From: an uncultured Lachnospiraceae bacterium
GTDB taxonomy: Bacteria > Bacillota > Clostridia > Lachnospirales > Lachnospiraceae
DNA: 64,000 bases
Direction of reading: 5' to 3'
Assembly: GCA_910584585.1 (NCBI GenBank)
Contig: CAJUBP010000001.1
Coordinates: 124,001-188,000, forward strand
The first letter of the stretch is position 1, and every line of letters starts with the position of its first letter. The translations under genes and the position numbers were made by a program. The notes under the pieces were generated by a model. That model was not told the origin of the DNA. It saw only the letters and a program-made list of their open reading frames with translations, and ran no database searches. Below, piece by piece: positions 1 to 9,292 of the stretch.

Positions 1-969
1 AAAATCTTTTTCCGCTCTTTTCCCCAATACTTTAAACCAGTTCATTGGAGAAATCCCTGTTCCTGGTCGCTTAGTAGTCAAATTTTCTTCTGTAAATCTC
101 TCCCCTTTGCTTATTCTATGCCTCGCCACTATACTTTTTCGAACCGTCTCTATATTTTTCTTTTCTGATTCAGAAGGCTTTTTCTCACTATTTCCCATAG
201 CCTGCTCCACATTAGAAACTGCTTTTACCATATCTCTAAACTCATCCGGCTCAAGACTAGATAGGTGATCCGGCCCTTTCATTTTCCGATCCAATGTAAA
301 ATGTTTTTCCAAAATACATGCCCCAATGGCAGCCGCCGCAATGGGAATCTCAATCCCTTGCGTATGATCTGAATACCCCACAGGTAAGCAAAAGGCTTTC
401 TGTAAAGTTACCATAGCCCTCAAATTTACATCCTTCATAGGAGTAGGATATTCTGTATTACAATGTAACAATATAATTTCCTTAGTTCCTCCCTCTTCCA
501 GGCATCTTATTGCTGCTTCCACCTCTTCCATCTCACACATACCTGTAGACACCACAACGGATTTTCTAGTTCTCGCTATCGCCATCAGATAGGGTAAATT
601 TGTGACTTCTCCAGAAGGAATTTTCCAAAAATCCATATTCAATTTATCCAAAAAACAAATACTCTCCAGATCAAACGGAGCAGACACAAAGCCAATTCCC
701 TGTTGATCACAATACTTTCTCAACATAATAAAATCATCTTGATTCAAAGCCAATTGTTCTAGCATCTCTAATTGGCTCTCCTTATTTCCTGTGAGTTTTC
801 TCTGATACTCTGCCTTCCCAGCAAATTTAGACACCAAAGCCTTTGGACAAAATGTCTGAAATTTTATGTAATCAGCGCCTGCTTCTTTCGCAGCCAGTAC
901 CATCTCCTTAGCTATAGATAAACTCCCATTATGATTTACTCCTGCCTCCGCAATTATTTTAATAGCCAT
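1..969 (-). CDS. neuB: N-acetylneuraminate/pseudaminate-type synthase NeuB, 3' end outside window
   Basis: Condenses phosphoenolpyruvate with an N-acetylated hexosamine to make a nine-carbon nonulosonic acid (sialic, legionaminic or pseudaminic type). My translation from the ATG at 967-969 opens with MAIKIIAEAGVNHNG, the conserved NeuB start, and continues through a TIM-barrel with VSTGMCEMEE, HCNTEYPTP and EKHFTLDRKMKGPDH. It then enters the C-terminal SAF (antifreeze-like) domain (RKSIVARHRI, KRPGTGISP). The frame is open to base 1, giving 323 residues of an expected 335-350, so only the last residues are missing. It lies downstream of the other glycosylation genes on the same strand. The exact sugar cannot be told from the sequence; the neighbouring amidotransferase and Maf suggest flagellin decoration. 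Confidence 0.93.
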   Translation of the reverse strand, partial: MAIKIIAEAGVNHNGSLSIAKEMVLAAKEAGADYIKFQTFCPKALVSKFAGKAEYQRKLTGNKESQLEMLEQLALNQDDFIMLRKYCDQQGIGFVSAPFDLESICFLDKLNMDFWKIPSGEVTNLPYLMAIARTRKSVVVSTGMCEMEEVEAAIRCLEEGGTKEIILLHCNTEYPTPMKDVNLRAMVTLQKAFCLPVGYSDHTQGIEIPIAAAAIGACILEKHFTLDRKMKGPDHLSSLEPDEFRDMVKAVSNVEQAMGNSEKKPSESEKKNIETVRKSIVARHRISKGERFTEENLTTKRPGTGISPMNWFKVLGKRAEKDF

Positions 970-1064
970 TTTTGATTCCTCTTTTAACCCTGATCACTGA
1001 AACAATATTAAAAACATTTTCTTGTGTTCTAAACTTAAAGCTTATCTTTCATAATTTCACATAA

Positions 1065-2246
1065 TCAAACAGCAATTAGCACATAATCACACGGCCATAA
1101 ACCTCTTCCATTAAAACGCATATAAAATTTGTAATCATCACGAATGCTATGGATCAAATATGGAATATCAAAAATATCTCCTGGTAAATGGTAAGAAGAC
1201 ACCAGTAACTTAGGTTTTTCAGATAAAATATGCCCTTTTGCGCCCATAATCGCATCTTTTTCCAAACCTTCGATATCCATTTTAATAACGGATATCGGTT
1301 CTTTGATATCCTCATCCAATGTAACAACATCTATCCTAACATCCCCTGCCTCTGACAAATGATTCCCTGCTTCAATTTTGTCATTCATCATAAACATAGT
1401 ACTTTTTTCACTTCCAACTCCTTTTTGTCTTGTCACAATGTCCGGATATTGCGATATATTGCGAATTAATTCCTGATACGTACTGGGTGTAATCTCATAA
1501 GCATAGATTCTCTTATACAGACCATAAGTTTTAATATAATCACAAATCGAATCACCTACAAATGCACCTAAATCCACTAACACGTCATCTTTTCCGCACT
1601 CCAGAATATCCAAATCATAATAATCCTTAAATACAGTCTCCGTAAAAGTATGCAATTTATTTATATCGAATTCAAACCAATATCGAATAATCCCATTTAA
1701 TATCATCTTCGATCTATAGTCTGCAAGTCTCTCATACAACCACCTATAATTTTCTATTTTATTCGCCATTAATTCCACATGTTGTTCTATCAAAGAATAA
1801 TCCCTATTTATAAAATCCAACTTGCCTTGCATCCACGTATACCTATTCGGCAACGATAAATACTCCATTCTCTGCCATTCTGGCAAACTTTTAAAATGTT
1901 CTGTCACCGTCTGATATATAATATCTATATCAACATATTTAAAATACTCATATATATCCCAAAACTCCCCGTCTATTTCCTTCTCCGAACGTCTTGCCAA
2001 GGTCTGTTCCCATAACTTAATAAGAATTTCTATTTCATTTATACAACTAAAATATTCCTCTTCCTTGCTTAAATCATAACTCTTTTGAAATCTTAAAAAT
2101 TCTGAGTGATATAACACACCATTTATGCCCCTAATTGAAAAATGAAGGTTTTGAGCCCCTTCATTATCCAATTGTCCGGCTTTCATCGCTTTAACCAAAA
2201 TTTTCACTTCACTAATAATTTTTTTTAATTGTTTAACACTCTGCAT
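1065..2246 (-). CDS. FkbM family methyltransferase
   Basis: Protein of 393 residues. The last 180 form a SAM-dependent FkbM-type methyltransferase: VLVDLGAFVGDS is the glycine-rich SAM loop, AYEITPS the acidic end of strand 2, and VIKMDIEGLEKDAIMGAK the FkbM signature. The first 200 residues are helical, rich in charged and aromatic residues, and match nothing I recognise. FkbM enzymes commonly O-methylate sugars, so a methyl group on the flagellar glycan is the natural guess. The start is the ATG at 2246, about 11 bases after a GAGG. It lies 30 bases downstream of the acetyltransferase gene, as part of the same run. Confidence 0.85.
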   Translation of the reverse strand: MQSVKQLKKIISEVKILVKAMKAGQLDNEGAQNLHFSIRGINGVLYHSEFLRFQKSYDLSKEEEYFSCINEIEILIKLWEQTLARRSEKEIDGEFWDIYEYFKYVDIDIIYQTVTEHFKSLPEWQRMEYLSLPNRYTWMQGKLDFINRDYSLIEQHVELMANKIENYRWLYERLADYRSKMILNGIIRYWFEFDINKLHTFTETVFKDYYDLDILECGKDDVLVDLGAFVGDSICDYIKTYGLYKRIYAYEITPSTYQELIRNISQYPDIVTRQKGVGSEKSTMFMMNDKIEAGNHLSEAGDVRIDVVTLDEDIKEPISVIKMDIEGLEKDAIMGAKGHILSEKPKLLVSSYHLPGDIFDIPYLIHSIRDDYKFYMRFNGRGLWPCDYVLIAV

Positions 2247-2275
2247 ATTTGCTATTTCCTCTCCGTTATCATACT

Positions 2276-2956
2276 TTATTCCCTAAGCCTCTTTGTTATT
2301 AATGGCTTTGCAGGAACACCAGCTATTTTACATCTATCCTCCACATCCTTCACAACTACACTTCCGGCCCCGGCCACTACATAATTCCCGATTTTTATCC
2401 CTTGTATAATTTTCGTTCCCATTCCAATTTCACACAAATTACCAAGTTCAACTTGCCCAGCTGCTTTTACTTCAGGACTCAATGTAGTAAACTTACCGAT
2501 TTTTCCGTCATGGCATACCGTAACCCCCATATTAAGAAAGGCAAAATCACCTATAGAAACATTCGTAGATATTATACAATCCATTGACACGACACACCCT
2601 TGTCCCATTTTAATGTCCGAACTAATTCTGACATTACTTAATATAAGATTCGGAAACTTTATCCTGGAATTGCTTTGTAGCTTATTCACTATTTTTTTTC
2701 GCAATGTTGGTTCACCTACAGTAACAACTACATTAGTATCCTCTTGTTTTGACAACAAAAAATCGTCATTCCCAAGGTAAGAACAACATAAATCTCCTAC
2801 ATATACATCTGTACTTCCTTGATGCAAAAAAGGCTGTTTATCTACATATCCCAACACGTTCCACTTATACTTTTCATGATTCAACACTTCAATCTGCCAT
2901 AAAATCTCACGCATACAACCACCAGAACCGATTAAAATCAAATCCTGTTTTGCCAT
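2276..2956 (-). CDS. NeuD/PglD-like sugar O- or N-acetyltransferase (left-handed beta-helix)
   Basis: The N-terminus (AKQDLILIGSGGCMREILW) is the Rossmann-like PglD/NeuD domain that binds the nucleotide sugar. The C-terminal half consists of hexapeptide repeats (VSMDCIISTNVSIGDFAFLN, IGKFTTL, VELGNLCEIGMGT, IGNYVVAGAGSVVVKDVED) that form a left-handed beta-helix using acetyl-CoA. The ending AGVPAKPL is typical of the family. A GTG at 2968 would add four residues; the ATG at 2956 with AAGG just upstream fits family starts better. NeuD-family enzymes acetylate nonulosonic acids or their precursors, which agrees with neuB nearby. Confidence 0.88.
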   Translation of the reverse strand: MAKQDLILIGSGGCMREILWQIEVLNHEKYKWNVLGYVDKQPFLHQGSTDVYVGDLCCSYLGNDDFLLSKQEDTNVVVTVGEPTLRKKIVNKLQSNSRIKFPNLILSNVRISSDIKMGQGCVVSMDCIISTNVSIGDFAFLNMGVTVCHDGKIGKFTTLSPEVKAAGQVELGNLCEIGMGTKIIQGIKIGNYVVAGAGSVVVKDVEDRCKIAGVPAKPLITKRLRE

Positions 2957-2976
2957 AAACCTTCTCACTACTTTCC

Positions 2977-3609
2977 TTAAAGATTGATAAAATTACAGAT
3001 CATTTTTAACCCAATTTCTCCGCTTTTCTCCGGATGAAACTGTGTGCCAAAACAATTTCCTTTACGGAGCACTGCTGAAATTTTGCGACCTCCATAATAA
3101 ACATCCGCTAATCTGTACTTTTCGTCCTTCGGAACAGCTTTATAAGAATGTACAAAATATACACCGGAATATTCTGGTATTCCTTCCAAAATAGTATTCT
3201 CAACTATATTGTTAATTACCAGGGCATTCCATCCCACATGAGGAACTTTCTGATAAGTTCCATCTATCGCCGTATCCTCAATTCTTATGACATTTCCTGA
3301 AATAATCCCCAATCCTTTGCTTTGCCCAAACTCTTCACTTTCATCCATCATCATCTGCATTCCCAAGCATATTCCAAGAAAAGGGCGATCACTTCTGCAA
3401 TATTCCTGAATTGCAAAGACCAAATTTCTTTTTTCCAATTCTTTCATTCCATCCTTAAATGCTCCTACTCCCGGTAAAACTAACTTTTCTGCACGCATAA
3501 CGGCGTCTGCATCAGAAATAAACTCCACATCCGCTTTCTGCTTTTCAAATGCTCTTCTAACGCTTAAAACATTACCTATTCCATAATCTATAATCGATAT
3601 CTTTCTCAT
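2977..3609 (-). CDS. hisH: HisH-type glutamine amidotransferase subunit
   Basis: Class I glutaminase of the imidazole-glycerol-phosphate synthase type. The catalytic triad is visible: Cys in FLGICLGMQ, and His and Glu in GTQFHPEKSGEIG. It releases ammonia from glutamine and passes it to HisF. The start MRKISIIDYGIGNV at 3609 follows GGAG six bases upstream, four bases after the hisF stop. There are no other histidine genes here and the gene sits beside a PP-loop sugar amidotransferase. This is therefore the HisH paralogue that feeds sugar amidination, as in WbpG/HisH/HisF and PseA-type loci, rather than histidine biosynthesis. Confidence 0.88.
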   Translation of the reverse strand: MRKISIIDYGIGNVLSVRRAFEKQKADVEFISDADAVMRAEKLVLPGVGAFKDGMKELEKRNLVFAIQEYCRSDRPFLGICLGMQMMMDESEEFGQSKGLGIISGNVIRIEDTAIDGTYQKVPHVGWNALVINNIVENTILEGIPEYSGVYFVHSYKAVPKDEKYRLADVYYGGRKISAVLRKGNCFGTQFHPEKSGEIGLKMICNFINL

Positions 3610-3613
3610 AAGA

Positions 3614-4372
3614 TTATCTCCTGACATTGATGCCACTCAAAAAAGCTTTTTCTTTAATATCATTTATTGTAAGATGACCATAATGCAAAACACTGGCCGC
3701 AGCAACAGCATCAGCATGCCCCGCATTCACAACTTTCACAAAATCAGCCGCTTCCCCCATACCTCCGCAAGCAATAACAGGAATAGGTACAATATCTGAG
3801 ACTGCTTTCACCAATTCCAAATCAAAGCCTTTTCTAGTTCCTTCTAAATCCACTGACGTCAAAAGAATCTCTCCAGCCCCCAACTCATATCCCTGTTTCG
3901 CCCATTGAAGCACATCAATTCCTGTTTTTTCACGGCCATTATCATAATATGCCTCCCATTTTCCGCCAGCAGTTTTTTTTGCCTGAATAGAGAGCACCAT
4001 ACATTGAGAACCAAATTTACCTGCAACTTCATGAATCAACTCCGGTTTTTTAATGGCTGCAGTATTAATTGCTATTTTATCCGCTCCACACCGCAATAGT
4101 TGTTTTACATCATCCAAAGTTCGGATTCCCCCGCCCACCGTAATAGGAACAAAAACATCCCGTGTACAATTTAATACAATATCACTCAAATTGTTCCTGT
4201 TATAAAGGCTAGCCACAATATCAATATATAAGAGTTCATCAATTTCAGCCTCATAATACCTTTTAGCAAATTCATTTGGATCGCCAATTTTTCGAAGCCC
4301 TTCCAACTGGATGCCTTTCACTAAATTTGCCCCTTTCACGTCCAGCCGGGCAATCAACCTGATATTTTTCAT
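3614..4372 (-). CDS. hisF: HisF-type cyclase/ammonia channel subunit
   Basis: A (beta/alpha)8 barrel of the HisF family. The first catalytic Asp region is IARLDVKGANLVKG and the second is LLTSVDLEGTRKGFD; phosphate-binding glycines are in VGGGIRTLDDV and IACGGMGEAAD. The start MKNIRLIARL at 4372 lies four bases from the stop of the amidotransferase gene, with GGAG upstream. Longer in-frame starts inside that gene have no ribosome site. With HisH it should channel ammonia. The changed first motif (usually IPCLDV) agrees with a specialised paralogue for glycan amidation. Confidence 0.88.
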   Translation of the reverse strand: MKNIRLIARLDVKGANLVKGIQLEGLRKIGDPNEFAKRYYEAEIDELLYIDIVASLYNRNNLSDIVLNCTRDVFVPITVGGGIRTLDDVKQLLRCGADKIAINTAAIKKPELIHEVAGKFGSQCMVLSIQAKKTAGGKWEAYYDNGREKTGIDVLQWAKQGYELGAGEILLTSVDLEGTRKGFDLELVKAVSDIVPIPVIACGGMGEAADFVKVVNAGHADAVAAASVLHYGHLTINDIKEKAFLSGINVRR

Positions 4373-4373
4373 T

Positions 4374-5690
4374 TTATCTCCACTTATTGTCAAATACTCT
4401 TTCGCGCAATTTCCACATACCATTTTCGTATTTCCACACATGGGGAGAACGGAAGCGATCCGCTAAATGCATAAAATACTCTTTATCCATCTCTGGCTGC
4501 TCAAACATCTGGGATGCAATTGGAAATTCTTCTGGCTTAATACTCAAATAATCGAATATTTCATCCGCAAAACGCTCTGGAAATTCTCCATCAAATTTTT
4601 CGACTAAAGCAATCCCTTCTTCCCTGCTTATTTCATCATTACGTATTTCCTGGGCAGCATCATAAGTAGCACGGCCAATTCCAAATTTAATATAAGTAGT
4701 ATAATAATGAAAATCATCAATTTTATCATCAATGCTGTTATATTTGCTGTACGTTCCTGCTGTTCGTTCCGGAGATGCTTGAAAACCTCCATTCTCCACT
4801 GCATAATAATAAGCTCCCTGAGGATGCCATTTTAAATAATATCCAAGATAATGCACTTCTATTTTTTCTTTTTTTATCACTTCAGGATCGGCCGGCATAT
4901 AGAATTTTAATTCTCCCGGTTCAACTCCAAAATAATCTTTCAAATCTGCAATAGATGTCCCTGCAATAAATATTTTGCTTTTATCATCTGCGGTAAAATA
5001 TTTCCAATCTCTGGTTGCACTGGAATTATCTGCAATTGGATTGCCATATTCCGCTTCATTTTCTCCATAAAAGATCAATGGAATATGATACATAGCAGCA
5101 ACCTTTGGCGCTAACGCTTTCTGCCCTAAAATAAAAGGTTGAAATGGATGAAATAAATTTTCTACCGCAAGCCTTGTAAGCAAACGATGAATTTTTCCAT
5201 TCGGTGTATAAAGAATATTGTCAAATCCAGCATTTATCCAGGCTCTCTGATTCTTCCACCCCCAGTCCGTATATAGGTTAGGCGCCCAAGTAACAGTCAA
5301 AGGATGCATACCATATTTATATTTCAACATATGAGCCTGATAAAAGGAATCTTTCCCGCCCGAACCTGGAACTAGGCAATCGTAGCTTCCATCCTTGCTC
5401 CTATGCCTATCGCACAATTCGATTAATTCTCGTTCCCTTTCTTCCCAGTTAATATTGCTTTTCTGTTTCGCTGTTTTACAAGCATCGCAAATTCCTGCAT
5501 CATCAAAATGAATTGTTTCCTTTGTAGCCCTTTTATTATTTTTATACTCTTCGCAAGAATTCGGACGTTGATTAGATATTACACATTCGCTGCAAAACTG
5601 TATCTTTTTGGGCAGACCATACAATGCCTCCAAATCCTCTCCCTGAAATCTTGAATAATCAATATCTACTAATCTTTTAAACTTTTCCAT
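4374..5690 (-). CDS. N-acetyl sugar amidotransferase (WbpG/PseA/LfnA-like)
   Basis: 438 residues. A PP-loop ATP pyrophosphatase motif (VPGSGGKDSFYQ) follows two cysteine pairs (CSECVISNQRP and GICDACK) that look like a metal site, the arrangement of the WbpG/PseA family. These enzymes activate an N-acetyl group with ATP and convert it to acetamidino using ammonia from the HisH/HisF partner. Order and spacing (this gene, hisF, hisH, gaps of one to four bases) support a three-subunit unit. The start at 5690 follows AAAGGAG at nine bases. The expected product is an acetamidino nonulosonic acid or UDP-sugar for the flagellin glycan; the exact substrate is not visible. Confidence 0.88.
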   Translation of the reverse strand: MEKFKRLVDIDYSRFQGEDLEALYGLPKKIQFCSECVISNQRPNSCEEYKNNKRATKETIHFDDAGICDACKTAKQKSNINWEERERELIELCDRHRSKDGSYDCLVPGSGGKDSFYQAHMLKYKYGMHPLTVTWAPNLYTDWGWKNQRAWINAGFDNILYTPNGKIHRLLTRLAVENLFHPFQPFILGQKALAPKVAAMYHIPLIFYGENEAEYGNPIADNSSATRDWKYFTADDKSKIFIAGTSIADLKDYFGVEPGELKFYMPADPEVIKKEKIEVHYLGYYLKWHPQGAYYYAVENGGFQASPERTAGTYSKYNSIDDKIDDFHYYTTYIKFGIGRATYDAAQEIRNDEISREEGIALVEKFDGEFPERFADEIFDYLSIKPEEFPIASQMFEQPEMDKEYFMHLADRFRSPHVWKYENGMWKLRERVFDNKWR

Positions 5691-5717
5691 AATCTTTTAC
5701 TCCTTTCGACATCTTTA

Positions 5718-7577
5718 TTATGATAAATCACTAAATATTTCTTCTGCGTATTTTTGAAATACCGCTGCAAGCCTTTCTACATCCTCCACATATCCAATTC
5801 CCATCTGCGCTATCTCTTTCCCCTCATCCTGCATAGATTTTTCCTGAAAATACTGTTGCCCTTGCAATATATATTGAGCATTGCTCATAGTAATTGCTAT
5901 CATCTGATAGACATTCTCATTCTCGATTATTTTCATCTGCTTTTCAATTTTTTTCATTATGCTTAAATATTCTTTCTTATCAATATTTTTCTTTTGACAG
6001 ATTTTATCAAGCTTTCGATAGTAATTTTTCATCTTCCTTGCATCTTTCTTCAATTTCTTAAATTCTTCCGGTATATTCTGCAAGTAATTCCGAGTCCATT
6101 CCTTTGCCTCATCGTTCAACATTGGCGGTAACTTCTCCAGACATTCCTCAATATTTACTTCTTTTGTACATTCCTGTTCAATCGCTTCTTTCAATGTCAT
6201 TATCTCTGTATTTTGTATCTTTGCCCCGCCTTCTGTAGCATTAATTACTCTAAAATTCGGCTTTCGCTTTTGAACTCCCTCAATGTACATGTTATACCAG
6301 TCTAAAAACAATTTTAAATCTGTTGCCGTTGGAACTTTTTCTTCATAATTTCCTTCTACCATCATAAAATTACTGGTATCACTTTCTTCTATAACATCCT
6401 GAAATGTTCCGTCTGCATAAGCCTTATTATTTGTATAGGCCAAATCTTGTCCTACTAATATAATAGTTTCAATCCCAATTTTATGTAAAAGGGAAAAGAC
6501 ATGTGTTGCAACAGAACCTCCGCTAGATACATCCCCCATCTTATGACCGCTTCTCTGAAATATTTCTTCTGCAAAACGATATCCCTCATTAAAGAAAAAC
6601 TTCATGCCTGTATGATAATTCAACACTTCCGGAGCTGCATTTAGTGTTGTCAATAAAGGCACCTTTTTAGCTTCTTCTTCCTTTACCAAATCGATTGGCT
6701 TCAAAGCGTCAATCACTGCAAACATATCCGGAATAATTCCTGCTTTTATCAAGGGCTTCATTGCAGTATCTACTGCAACAATAAAAGCTTTTCCCTTTGC
6801 TTTTTTTAATTCCATAATATTTTTGTTGAGAGAAGGACCCGCCGCCACCACAATTCCTGGTATATCCCGCGGAATTACATCAATAAATTGTGTGGTTTTG
6901 TATCCTTTATATAAATGCCTTGTATTCGAAAAAAGGTTCTTTACCATTACTCCGGAAAACAGCCTATTAGTAGAAAAACCTGATAACTCTTTTAATGCAA
7001 TATCCCGACAACTTTTTATAAACTCAACTGCTTCTTCGCGAAATAACAACTCATAGTTCGGAAGAATAAAATATTTAAAATGATCCAACATCTCATACTT
7101 TAAGATTTGCTGCAGCATTTCTTTCATATTCTTTTCATCCATACCGTCCAGGCCATCCACCCAGAATATGATTAAATGTTTGTCCATCCACCTTTCTATA
7201 TCTACCATCTCTAAAAATTTCAAAAAAATCTTTAAAGACGGTTCATATACTATAATTGTGATTTTATGCTCCATCTGTTCCGCCAGTTCTTTTAAATAAA
7301 AATAATTTCCAACTCCCATCAATAACACAGGAGTATTCCTTGGTAATTTACCTAATGTCTTTACCCAACTTTGAGCTGCTTCTTTTGTATCACGTTTTCC
7401 ATTCAAATAACAAGTTTTTCCGTCTTTTGTTATCTTTAAAATCCCTTCATCGTCGTAAGAGGTTTCTTCAATAACCTCAATATCTGACTCTGCCTCTTTC
7501 TCAGCTTTTTCTATCATTCTGTCCATTTCAGGATAATAAACAGCCAACGTTTTTAAATTTTTTTCATAAGTCGTCAT
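5718..7577 (-). CDS. maf: Motility accessory factor, Maf-type flagellin glycosyltransferase (DUF115)
   Basis: 619 residues, with the central Maf/MptE-like core: GIVVAAGPSLNKN (nucleotide-binding loop), KAFIVAVDTAMKPLIKAGI, PDMFAVIDA, then GGSVATHVFSLLHKIG and ILVGQDLAYTNNKAYADG. Maf proteins transfer CMP-activated nonulosonic acids to Ser/Thr of flagellin in the cytoplasm before export. The last 150 residues are charged helices. It starts at 7577, overlapping the small gene upstream by 14 bases, so the two are probably translated together. It lies between flagellin and the sugar genes, exactly where a flagellin glycosyltransferase is expected. Confidence 0.92.
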   Translation of the reverse strand: MTTYEKNLKTLAVYYPEMDRMIEKAEKEAESDIEVIEETSYDDEGILKITKDGKTCYLNGKRDTKEAAQSWVKTLGKLPRNTPVLLMGVGNYFYLKELAEQMEHKITIIVYEPSLKIFLKFLEMVDIERWMDKHLIIFWVDGLDGMDEKNMKEMLQQILKYEMLDHFKYFILPNYELLFREEAVEFIKSCRDIALKELSGFSTNRLFSGVMVKNLFSNTRHLYKGYKTTQFIDVIPRDIPGIVVAAGPSLNKNIMELKKAKGKAFIVAVDTAMKPLIKAGIIPDMFAVIDALKPIDLVKEEEAKKVPLLTTLNAAPEVLNYHTGMKFFFNEGYRFAEEIFQRSGHKMGDVSSGGSVATHVFSLLHKIGIETIILVGQDLAYTNNKAYADGTFQDVIEESDTSNFMMVEGNYEEKVPTATDLKLFLDWYNMYIEGVQKRKPNFRVINATEGGAKIQNTEIMTLKEAIEQECTKEVNIEECLEKLPPMLNDEAKEWTRNYLQNIPEEFKKLKKDARKMKNYYRKLDKICQKKNIDKKEYLSIMKKIEKQMKIIENENVYQMIAITMSNAQYILQGQQYFQEKSMQDEGKEIAQMGIGYVEDVERLAAVFQKYAEEIFSDLS

Positions 7578-7902
7578 CCGTTGCTTCCTCCTGCTCTGAC
7601 TCTACAAATAACTGTAAATATTCCAACAGCCCATTTACTGCTGCATCATGAAGCAGCACCATGTCTCGCTGCTTCATTGCCTCCAGTATATCTTCCAAAA
7701 TCTCAAGCAAATTTCTGCTCATATCCTGATAAACTGTTTCATCAATTTCCAATCTATTTTTTTCCAAAAACCACAAAACAAATTCCTGTATTTCCGGTAT
7801 AATTTTCTTAGTTGTCTCTATATTATCGCGTTTCTGATATATCAGAAACAACGCTCCCATATTTCTTAATTCGCCATACAAATTCTGTATCTTTTCTTCC
7901 AT
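7564..7902 (-). CDS. Small helical protein between flagellin and maf, unknown function
   Basis: 112 residues, acidic and almost entirely helical by sequence, ending in EQEEATDDDL. I do not recognise a family. Size, charge and position between flagellin and Maf recall FliT/FlgN-type export chaperones or Maf partner proteins, but this is inference. A GTG at 7914 would give a slightly longer protein; the ATG at 7902 is preferred because GGAG sits six to seven bases before it. The stop overlaps the maf start by 14 bases. Confidence 0.65.
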   Translation of the reverse strand: MEEKIQNLYGELRNMGALFLIYQKRDNIETTKKIIPEIQEFVLWFLEKNRLEIDETVYQDMSRNLLEILEDILEAMKQRDMVLLHDAAVNGLLEYLQLFVESEQEEATDDDL

Positions 7903-7949
7903 GATTTTCTCCACTAATTGCTCTCAGAATCATTTAAAGGTCTATGAAT

Positions 7950-7976
7950 AAAGGAGCTGGCAATGCCAACTCCTTT
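7950..7976 (-). terminator. Rho-independent terminator of flagellin
   Basis: On the minus strand AAAGGAG-TTGGC-ATT-GCCAG-CTCCTTT forms a 12-pair stem (one G-T pair) with a three-base loop, followed by ATTC rather than a long T run. It lies 58 bases after the flagellin stop and 47 bases before the next gene. Because no promoter is visible between it and the glycosylation genes, partial readthrough probably feeds them. Confidence 0.8.
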
Positions 7977-8034
7977 ATTCGTTTTCTTATACATATTTGT
8001 CTCCAGACAAATCCTTTTTCCCTGAAACTTAATA

Positions 8035-9252
8035 TTACTGTAACAGAGACAATACACCCTGAGTAGATTGGTTAGCCTGTGCAAGCATTGACTGTCCTGC
8101 TTGAGCAAGAATATTATTCTTGCTGTACTCAACCATCTCAGAAGCCATATCAAGATCACGGATACGAGATTCTGCTGCCTGGGTATTCTCAGCTACGTTA
8201 TCCAAGTTTGCAATTGTATGCTCTAATCTGTTCTGAATTGCACCAAGAGCAGATCTCTGAGAAGACACTTTATTAATTGCATTCTGCACAGCAGTAATTG
8301 TCGCATTTGCTCTTGCATAGCTGTCAACTTCCGGCTTAGACATTGTAAACGCAGATCCGCTCGCTGCAACTGTTGGGCCTTTTCCAATCGTATTTGTGGT
8401 ATCCATATAATCTGTAAAACTGGTATTCAAATGAGCACTGATTTCAGAATGAGCCATGCTGATATCTTTAATTTTTGCAGACGCTGCTGTATCATAAGCA
8501 TCACCCACCACTGAACCGCCAGTTTTAAAGTAAAATACACTTGCTCCAGAAAGCTGTTTTGCATAATCATCATCAGATGCTTTATTGCTTACGCTTGCCT
8601 TAAACGTACTAATAGCATTCTGCTGATTCCAGCTTACTTTTTGATCATTCTGCCACTGATATGTCATTCCCTTAAAGGTAACAGACTGTGGCTCTTTACC
8701 TTTCTGTGTATCGCCAGCCTCCTGTCCTTTAATGCTTCTCAAGCCTAAAGTCTCTGCATTCATATTGTCAATGCTAATCTGAATTTTCTGATTTGCATTA
8801 GCGCCAACCTGAAGATTTTTGCTCTGGAAAGAACCATCTAACAGATTCTGTTTATTAAACTGTGTTGTTTCAGAAATTCTGTCTAATTCCTGTGTCAAAG
8901 CATCCAATTCTTCATTAATTGCTTCACGGTCAATATTTTCATTCGTATCATTTGCGCCCTGAACTGCCAGTTCATTCATTCTCTGAAGGATAGAATGAGC
9001 TTCATTCAAAGCACCTTCTGCTGTCTGAATTAAAGATACGCCATCCTGTGCATTCGTGGAAGCACGATTCAAACCGCGCACCTGGCTTCTCATTTTTTCA
9101 GAAATCTTTAAACCTGCTGCATCATCGCCTGCACGATTGATTCTGTAACCAGATGATAATTTTTCAGAAGACTTTGCCTGAGCACTTGTTGTAACTCCCA
9201 ACTGACGGTTGGAATTCATTGCTGTAAGATTGTGTTGTACGACCATTGCCAT
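8035..9252 (-). CDS. hag: Flagellin
   Basis: 405 residues. The N-terminal D0/D1 region (VVQHNLTAMNSNRQLG, SSGYRINRAGDDAAGLKIS, MRSQVRGLNRAS) and the C-terminal D1/D0 region (GAIQNRLEHTIANLDNVAEN, ILAQAGQSMLAQANQ, GVLSLLQ) are canonical. The middle, about residues 175-330, is a variable surface domain rich in Ser, Thr, Ala and Lys and is the likely O-glycosylation target of the adjacent Maf. The start MAMVVQHN at 9252 follows AAGGAGG with eight bases; a longer frame to 9294 reads through the ribosome site. A sigma-28 promoter lies upstream and a hairpin terminator downstream. Confidence 0.97.
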   Translation of the reverse strand: MAMVVQHNLTAMNSNRQLGVTTSAQAKSSEKLSSGYRINRAGDDAAGLKISEKMRSQVRGLNRASTNAQDGVSLIQTAEGALNEAHSILQRMNELAVQGANDTNENIDREAINEELDALTQELDRISETTQFNKQNLLDGSFQSKNLQVGANANQKIQISIDNMNAETLGLRSIKGQEAGDTQKGKEPQSVTFKGMTYQWQNDQKVSWNQQNAISTFKASVSNKASDDDYAKQLSGASVFYFKTGGSVVGDAYDTAASAKIKDISMAHSEISAHLNTSFTDYMDTTNTIGKGPTVAASGSAFTMSKPEVDSYARANATITAVQNAINKVSSQRSALGAIQNRLEHTIANLDNVAENTQAAESRIRDLDMASEMVEYSKNNILAQAGQSMLAQANQSTQGVLSLLQ

Positions 9253-9276
9253 AAGATTTTCCTCCTTGAATGTACT

Positions 9277-9292
9277 GCAGCCTCCATGCTGC
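9277..9292 (-). promoter_or_regulatory. Leader hairpin with GGA in loop, possible CsrA site of flagellin mRNA
   Basis: The flagellin 5' leader contains GCAGC-ATGGAG-GCTGC, a five-pair stem presenting GGA in its six-base loop. The Shine-Dalgarno AAGGAGG that follows about 15 bases later is a second GGA. CsrA binds GGA in hairpin loops and represses hag in Bacillus at one site upstream and one over the Shine-Dalgarno. csrA and fliW are both in this window. The structure is seen; binding is inferred. Confidence 0.45.

Noticed and set aside
2977..4372. hisH and hisF considered as part of a histidine operon
   Set aside because: No other his genes present; tight linkage to a sugar amidotransferase indicates the glycan role.
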